Positions 33,156-37,385 of a stretch of DNA of 37,385 nucleotides are shown piece by piece. The DNA is from an uncultured Lachnospiraceae bacterium (GTDB lineage Bacteria; Bacillota; Clostridia; Lachnospirales; Lachnospiraceae), in the NCBI GenBank assembly GCA_947246015.1, contig CAMXQE010000037.1, positions 1 to 37,385 of the forward strand, in the 5' to 3' direction. Made by a program: the position numbers and the translations under genes. The number at the start of each line of letters is the position of its first letter. Position 1 is the stretch's first letter. The notes beneath the pieces are model-generated. The model had not been told where the DNA came from. It was given only the letters and a program-made list of their open reading frames with translations, and did not search any database.

Positions 33156-34415
33156 TTAAATATACCAAACCGGAATCTGTAATATATTCTCCCGTAAAAT
33201 CCCCGGCTGAGGGCACATGCAGATGATTGCCCCCATTCCGCGTTTTTTATCCTCTAAACAGTCCAAAACCGTGAAAGCGCTTGTTTCATCAGCAGATACG
33301 TTCGCATTTTGTTTGATTTCTATAGGATACAGGACACCGTTTTCTTCAATAATAAAATCAATTTCGCTTTCTACTTCCATCATTTCGCCGCCCTTTTTTG
33401 TCTTTTTCTTATCTTTTCCCCGGTAATAAGAGACAAAATGGCGGTAATCCAATCCGGAATTGGAAAATGATTTCAAAATTTCAGAGATAACAAAAGTTTC
33501 AAATATATGGCCGTTATATGCCCCATAGGCCAGTGTGTCCGGTGTCAGCCACCTGGTTAAATAGCAGGCGAGTCCGGTATCCCGAAAATATAGTTTGGAT
33601 GTCCGGATGGCCCGCTTTAAAACATTGGATGTATAAGGTTCGAGCAGGTAGATAATGCCGGACGCTTCCAAAATAGAAATCCAGTTTTTTACTGTAGTAA
33701 CATCTTTTCCGATTTCACTGGCGATGGAAGAATAATTCAGGACTTCGCCTGTTCTGGCAGCGGCAGCAATCATGAAACGCCGGAAGGAATCCAAGTCCTG
33801 TACGGCGGAAAGTTCACGGACATCCCTTTCAATGTATGTTTTTACATAACTGGCATAAAAGTCATTCCAGCCCAGCTCTTTGTTCTGGAGTTCCGGATAG
33901 GAGCCCCTGTGGATAATTTCCCAAATATTATCAGGAATTTTTGCAGTTTTCTGCCTTTCCAGAATATAATCCATGGTAGGCAGGAAACGCTGGCAGAAAG
34001 TATCCTTTTGGATTTCCCTTAAGGATAATCCTGAAAGCTCGATTATGCTGATGCGTCCGGACAGGGTTTCCGATATATGGTTCATTAATTGGAACTGTTG
34101 GGAACCGGAGAGGCAGAACAGTCCTTTTTCATCGGATGCATCACAGGTCATTTTGATATACCGGAGCAGTTCAGGTGCGCGCTGTACTTCATCGATGATG
34201 ACAGGCGGCTGGTTCAGCATCATGAACATGCTGCCGTTTTCCTTTGCCTGCTGTTCCAAAAAGGGGTCGTCGAAAGAAACATATTTCCTGCCTGGAAATG
34301 TGTTTTTTAACAGGGTTGATTTTCCGACCTGACGCGGGCCCGTCAGTAAGACAGACTTAAATGTTTTGGATGTTTCCAATAGTTTATGTTCAATACTTCT
34401 TTTGATATATTCCAT
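33156..34415 (-). CDS. AAA family ATPase with DUF4143 domain, second copy
   Basis: 419 residues, same layout as the ATPase at 10944-12173. Walker A GPRQVGKST is at residues 26-34 (identical position), Walker B VIIDEVQRA gives Asp75-Glu76, IERDVRELSAVQDLDSFRRF begins the DUF4143 part, and a terminal EIDFIIEENGVLYPIEIK carries a PD-(D/E)xK-like pattern. The two copies are clearly homologous but diverged, so they are not a recent duplication. It lies alone on the minus strand among accessory genes; function unknown. Confidence 0.9.
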   Translation of the reverse strand: MEYIKRSIEHKLLETSKTFKSVLLTGPRQVGKSTLLKNTFPGRKYVSFDDPFLEQQAKENGSMFMMLNQPPVIIDEVQRAPELLRYIKMTCDASDEKGLFCLSGSQQFQLMNHISETLSGRISIIELSGLSLREIQKDTFCQRFLPTMDYILERQKTAKIPDNIWEIIHRGSYPELQNKELGWNDFYASYVKTYIERDVRELSAVQDLDSFRRFMIAAAARTGEVLNYSSIASEIGKDVTTVKNWISILEASGIIYLLEPYTSNVLKRAIRTSKLYFRDTGLACYLTRWLTPDTLAYGAYNGHIFETFVISEILKSFSNSGLDYRHFVSYYRGKDKKKTKKGGEMMEVESEIDFIIEENGVLYPIEIKQNANVSADETSAFTVLDCLEDKKRGMGAIICMCPQPGILRENILQIPVWYI

Positions 34416-34534
34416 AAAAACTCCTGACTAATTTAGATTCTGTTTCTAAAATTGACATAATTCTAACATGCATATATGAGAAAGTCAATCATTTTCAGTT
34501 GAAAATTAATTGAATAACTCTCTATAACAAACGA

Positions 34535-34563
34535 TAGACTTCTTCACAATCGAGGTGTATAAT
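34535..34563 (+). promoter_or_regulatory. Promoter of the lipoprotein gene
   Basis: TAGACT (34535-34540), 17-base spacer, TATAAT (34558-34563), about 60 bases before the ATG. Confidence 0.6.
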
Positions 34564-34624
34564 ACTGACTGTTGGGCAGACCACTTCCCTGCAAACACAT
34601 ATTATGGAGAAGGGATGAAATCAA

Positions 34625-35626
34625 ATGAAAAGAAAAATAATTGTATGGATTGCGATACTCGGTTTATTGGGAATGGCAGGCTGCGGCGAAACAGGGCAGG
34701 TAATCGATAAATCAGAAAATGTGCCAGTGCAAACAGAGTCAGATACAACGGAATCTCCGGAAAGTGAAACGCCGGATTCATCTGATTCAGTGTCTGATAC
34801 AATTGTTGAGGAACAATCCGGTTCAGCTGGCAGAGAAAACAATGATATGGAATGGAATGATAAGCTCGAAATGGATTTTGCCTATGACTATTCTGAGGAT
34901 ATTAAGGCAGATGTTGACCATGTGGTATCAGGTTCTGCTTCCCTGCAGGAAGAATTGGAGAATATCGGGAAGGTTATCGGGAAGTATACTCCGTTGGCTG
35001 AGGCAGCCCAAACACAAGGAGAAATGAATGTATCGTCCAAATGGTTTTTCGTAATATGGGATACGGAATTAAATAACCTTTGGGGCAGATTTAGCAATTT
35101 GGCCGACCCGCAGACAAAGGAGAATATCCTGGCAGAACAAAGGAACTGGATAGACATGAAGGAAGAAGTGACATTAATGAGCATTGGTTCTAGTGAAGAA
35201 AACGGCAGCATATATCCTCTCCTTGTGAACTCTTTCATGGAGGAGATTACCAAAAACAGGGCTTATGTTCTTGCAAATGAGTTAGCAAAGGTAAAAGGTG
35301 AATCCTTTGTCATGCCGGATAAATCTGCAAAGTACGGTTTGTTTGTAGACAATCAGGGAACCGGCAGCGTATACAGTTCTCTGATTACCCGGCAGGGACA
35401 ATCAGGAGATGATGAAGCAATTATCTCTATTTACAGACTGGGGGAAATAGAAGGAACCTTTGCTGACAATGGAAACGGAGAACTGACTTTCATATCAAAT
35501 GATGAAAGCGTAAAAGGAATTATCAAAATTAACGGATGGGATGGCGCAAGCTTCACAGTTACTGAAATATCGGGAGAGTCTGTTTTCTCTGTAGGAGAAG
35601 AGGTCAAATTTCCTATTACATTTTGA
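34625..35626 (+). CDS. Lipoprotein with DUF1311/LprI-like region
   Basis: 333 residues. A lipoprotein signal peptide ends LLGMAGC (Cys20). A Ser/Asp/Glu/Pro/Thr-rich linker (about 25-75) holds the protein away from the membrane. The middle region contains WDTELNNLWGRFSNLADPQTKENILAEQRNWIDMKE, matching the DUF1311 (lysozyme-inhibitor LprI-like) helical hairpin, where 'L…Q..W…' is characteristic. The last 110 residues appear to be a beta-rich domain. It is probably a surface protein; lysozyme inhibition is a family-level suggestion only. The gene is monocistronic with its own promoter. Confidence 0.78.
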   Translation: MKRKIIVWIAILGLLGMAGCGETGQVIDKSENVPVQTESDTTESPESETPDSSDSVSDTIVEEQSGSAGRENNDMEWNDKLEMDFAYDYSEDIKADVDHVVSGSASLQEELENIGKVIGKYTPLAEAAQTQGEMNVSSKWFFVIWDTELNNLWGRFSNLADPQTKENILAEQRNWIDMKEEVTLMSIGSSEENGSIYPLLVNSFMEEITKNRAYVLANELAKVKGESFVMPDKSAKYGLFVDNQGTGSVYSSLITRQGQSGDDEAIISIYRLGEIEGTFADNGNGELTFISNDESVKGIIKINGWDGASFTVTEISGESVFSVGEEVKFPITF

Positions 35627-35733
35627 TAGATACGAATAACGTGTAAGACAATCTAAAGTATCATATCGGAACAAACACTTGCTATGCAGTTTTGGATACT
35701 ATATAATCCTGTCTTTGACAGTTTGACGAAAAG

Positions 35734-35779
35734 AAAATCGCTGTAACACCAGTAAATATGCGTGCTGCAGCGATTTTTT
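35734..35779. terminator. Hairpin with T-run between lipoprotein gene and transposase gene
   Basis: AAAATCGCTG (35734-35743) pairs with CAGCGATTTT (35768-35777), followed by further T to 35779 on the plus strand and by A/T-rich sequence on the minus strand. It could serve both convergent genes, or be part of the insertion sequence's end. Confidence 0.6.
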
Positions 35780-35802
35780 GCGTCGTTTCGTACTTTAGTA
35801 AT

Positions 35803-37338
35803 TTATTCTTTTCCTTTACTTTTTTTCTGAATTGTTTTCATTTGACTTTTTGTGATGAATTGGTAGTCTGTTCGGAACCCACAGACCTCATGTAAATCAT
35901 CCGTGATTTTTAAACGTTTGTATAAAGGAATAAATCCTTGTTCCTGTACTTTGGCAAAGTTCATTGCTTTTAGTGTATCTAAGATGGTTTCGCAAGTATA
36001 TTTATAATCAAGTTTTTTCTCTAAGATACGGTAAGATAACAGTGCAAGAAAACAAATGAGAAAATGAGCTTTGATTCTGTTATCGTCTTGCAGATACACT
36101 GGTCTTGCAGAAAAGTCTGTTTTCAATATGCGGAAACATTCTTCAATCTGCCATCTTCCTTCGCTGACTTTTAATATGGCATTTACGTCATCATCCAATA
36201 AATCAGTGCAGACTGCATATAAGCCATCGTATTGTTCTTCATTTGAAATTTTATCTTCATCAAGAAAACTGTGGATTTTTGCAGCTTCACCATCATCTGT
36301 AGCTGCAATAGTGCCTATGAACCTGGCCGGATCATTCGGGTTTTTCCGCTGTTTCTTTGTATTTCCTGACTGAATCATTTTCTCAGCACGTTCTACCTGA
36401 GCATCCCGTATAGTCTTTTGATAACGTGCATATTTAGGAGAATAAGTAATAATGAGCCTCTGATGAAGTTTCTTCGGCGTATATGGTTCATCCTTGTAGT
36501 ATAAATCAGTATCATCATCTGAAAGTTTTGTTATATCTACCGGTTTATTATCCGACACTCTGCGGAATCCAGTCTTATTCAAAGCCCAAGCCCTGTCTTC
36601 CGCCGGAAGTTTTTTTATGGACTGGGTAACAATAAAGGCTCTTTCGCCCATGTGGTTATATGTACGGATACTTTCAGACCCAAGCCCGGCATCACTGCAG
36701 TAAATAAATTTGGGGCAACCAAAATCCTGAAGCACTTTTTGTTCGAGAGGTTTTAATGATTTTTGTTCATTTGTGTTACCGGGGAAGAGGGAAAATGCAA
36801 GGGGAATACCATCTCCATCCATAAACATGCCCATCTGTATAATCGGATTAGGTCTGTGCTCCTTACACTTTCCATATTTTTTGCCGCCGTTTTCCTGCTC
36901 AATTTCAAAGTAATAGTTTGTACAGTCATAGTAGAGAATCTTATCATTACGAGAGCCGATAAAATGGCTGTTTTTATAAACTTCGGATTGGATGAAATCA
37001 CATTCCGTTCCAAGAACATCCAATGCACGATACACATCATGGAGCTCATAAGTTGGTTTTTCCAAAAACTCAGAAGCGGTTTTAAAGGAAGAACGTTTAC
37101 TTGCAGGTTCCAGTATTCTGGCATAGATAAGGTCAGAGAGAACGGCATTGATGTCATATTTAAATTTGTACTTATCTCTTAACTTTCGGCAGGTTTTGTT
37201 TAATTGTAAGCTATAGTAAATAGATTGAAGAAAAAGGTATCCGCCTCTATAAAAACTTTGTTTGTCATAGTCCAACTGCCTGTCAGCATGAAATGGAATT
37301 AAAACAGTTTTTGTTTCTTTTTCTTTCTTGTACATCAC
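35803..37338 (-). CDS. DDE transposase, IS1634/IS4-like
   Basis: 511 residues (second Met codon at 37335 also possible). The catalytic triad is legible: ILYYDCTNYYFE (Asp138), IYCSDAGLGSE (Asp216) and GRWQIEECFRILK (Glu399), with a long insertion between the second Asp and the Glu as in IS4/IS1634-group enzymes. The frame is intact, so it may be active. A decayed piece of a related transposase is at 5560-5635. Confidence 0.88.
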   Translation of the reverse strand: MMYKKEKETKTVLIPFHADRQLDYDKQSFYRGGYLFLQSIYYSLQLNKTCRKLRDKYKFKYDINAVLSDLIYARILEPASKRSSFKTASEFLEKPTYELHDVYRALDVLGTECDFIQSEVYKNSHFIGSRNDKILYYDCTNYYFEIEQENGGKKYGKCKEHRPNPIIQMGMFMDGDGIPLAFSLFPGNTNEQKSLKPLEQKVLQDFGCPKFIYCSDAGLGSESIRTYNHMGERAFIVTQSIKKLPAEDRAWALNKTGFRRVSDNKPVDITKLSDDDTDLYYKDEPYTPKKLHQRLIITYSPKYARYQKTIRDAQVERAEKMIQSGNTKKQRKNPNDPARFIGTIAATDDGEAAKIHSFLDEDKISNEEQYDGLYAVCTDLLDDDVNAILKVSEGRWQIEECFRILKTDFSARPVYLQDDNRIKAHFLICFLALLSYRILEKKLDYKYTCETILDTLKAMNFAKVQEQGFIPLYKRLKITDDLHEVCGFRTDYQFITKSQMKTIQKKSKGKE

Positions 37339-37385
37339 TTTACAACTTATGCAAACAGCTACATTGTTGTTTAATCAGCAGTTTT

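Larger units (their letters stand above)
35700..37385 (-). mobile_element. Insertion sequence, right part cut by window edge
   Basis: The transposase gene plus flanks. The left end should lie between the lipoprotein stop (35628) and the transposase stop (35803). The right end is not in the window, so terminal inverted repeats and target duplication cannot be verified; the left limit given is approximate. Confidence 0.55.

Overview
The window reads as chromosomal DNA of an anaerobic Gram-positive clostridium, most likely Lachnospiraceae. The evidence is an Rnf complex with a multi-cluster RnfB, strong AGGAGG ribosome sites, consensus TTGACA/TATAAT promoters, a 'chorion class high-cysteine' mini-protein, a bacterial LeuRS, and a large cell-wall glycopolymer locus. 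No rRNA, tRNA or CRISPR array was seen.

Layout. (1) 1-3829: 3' end of rnfC, then rnfD-rnfG-rnfE-rnfA-rnfB, tightly coupled and closed by a strong hairpin; apbE, whose product flavinylates RnfD and RnfG, lies just downstream on the other strand. (2) 3931-6824: a palindromic intergenic repeat, a small membrane-anchored protein, a short transposase relic, and an AT-rich three-gene DUF3791/DUF3990 module resembling a toxin-antitoxin unit. (3) 6981-10656: leuS, a two-gene unknown pair on the minus strand, and a Cys-rich mini-protein. (4) 10783-12173: a second copy of the intergenic repeat and an AAA/DUF4143 ATPase. (5) 12249-31413: the surface-glycopolymer locus. It holds an LCP-family ligase, a secreted protein, GT4 and GT2 glycosyltransferases, an 'RDG/GWxGS' protein, a TagG-like permease, a TagH-like ATPase fused to an exported beta-sandwich region, a HAD fusion protein, a TarI/TarJ-like CDP-ribitol pair, a degenerate GT-A protein, and two tandem GT2 + CDP-alditol phosphotransferase fusions. 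(6) 31530-37385: accessory DNA with a small antitoxin-like ORF, an Rpn/PD-(D/E)XK protein, a second DUF4143 ATPase, a DUF1311-like lipoprotein and a DDE transposase at the right edge.

How it fits together. The TarI/TarJ-like pair would supply CDP-ribitol, the bifunctional fusions would add alditol-phosphate and sugar units, the TagG/TagH-like transporter would export the chain, and the LCP protein would attach it to peptidoglycan. The locus is compositionally mosaic: about 14.3-23.1 kb is GC-rich, and 23.1-31.4 kb is clearly AT-rich, which suggests cassette exchange of the polymer-specific half.

The most unusual items are the exported-domain/ABC-ATPase fusion (18825-20666), a ~294-bp nested palindrome immediately after it (20695-20988), and an in-frame C10 tract in the next gene (22933-22942), where gain or loss of one C causes early termination. 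Function assignments rest on motifs read by eye; no database search was possible.
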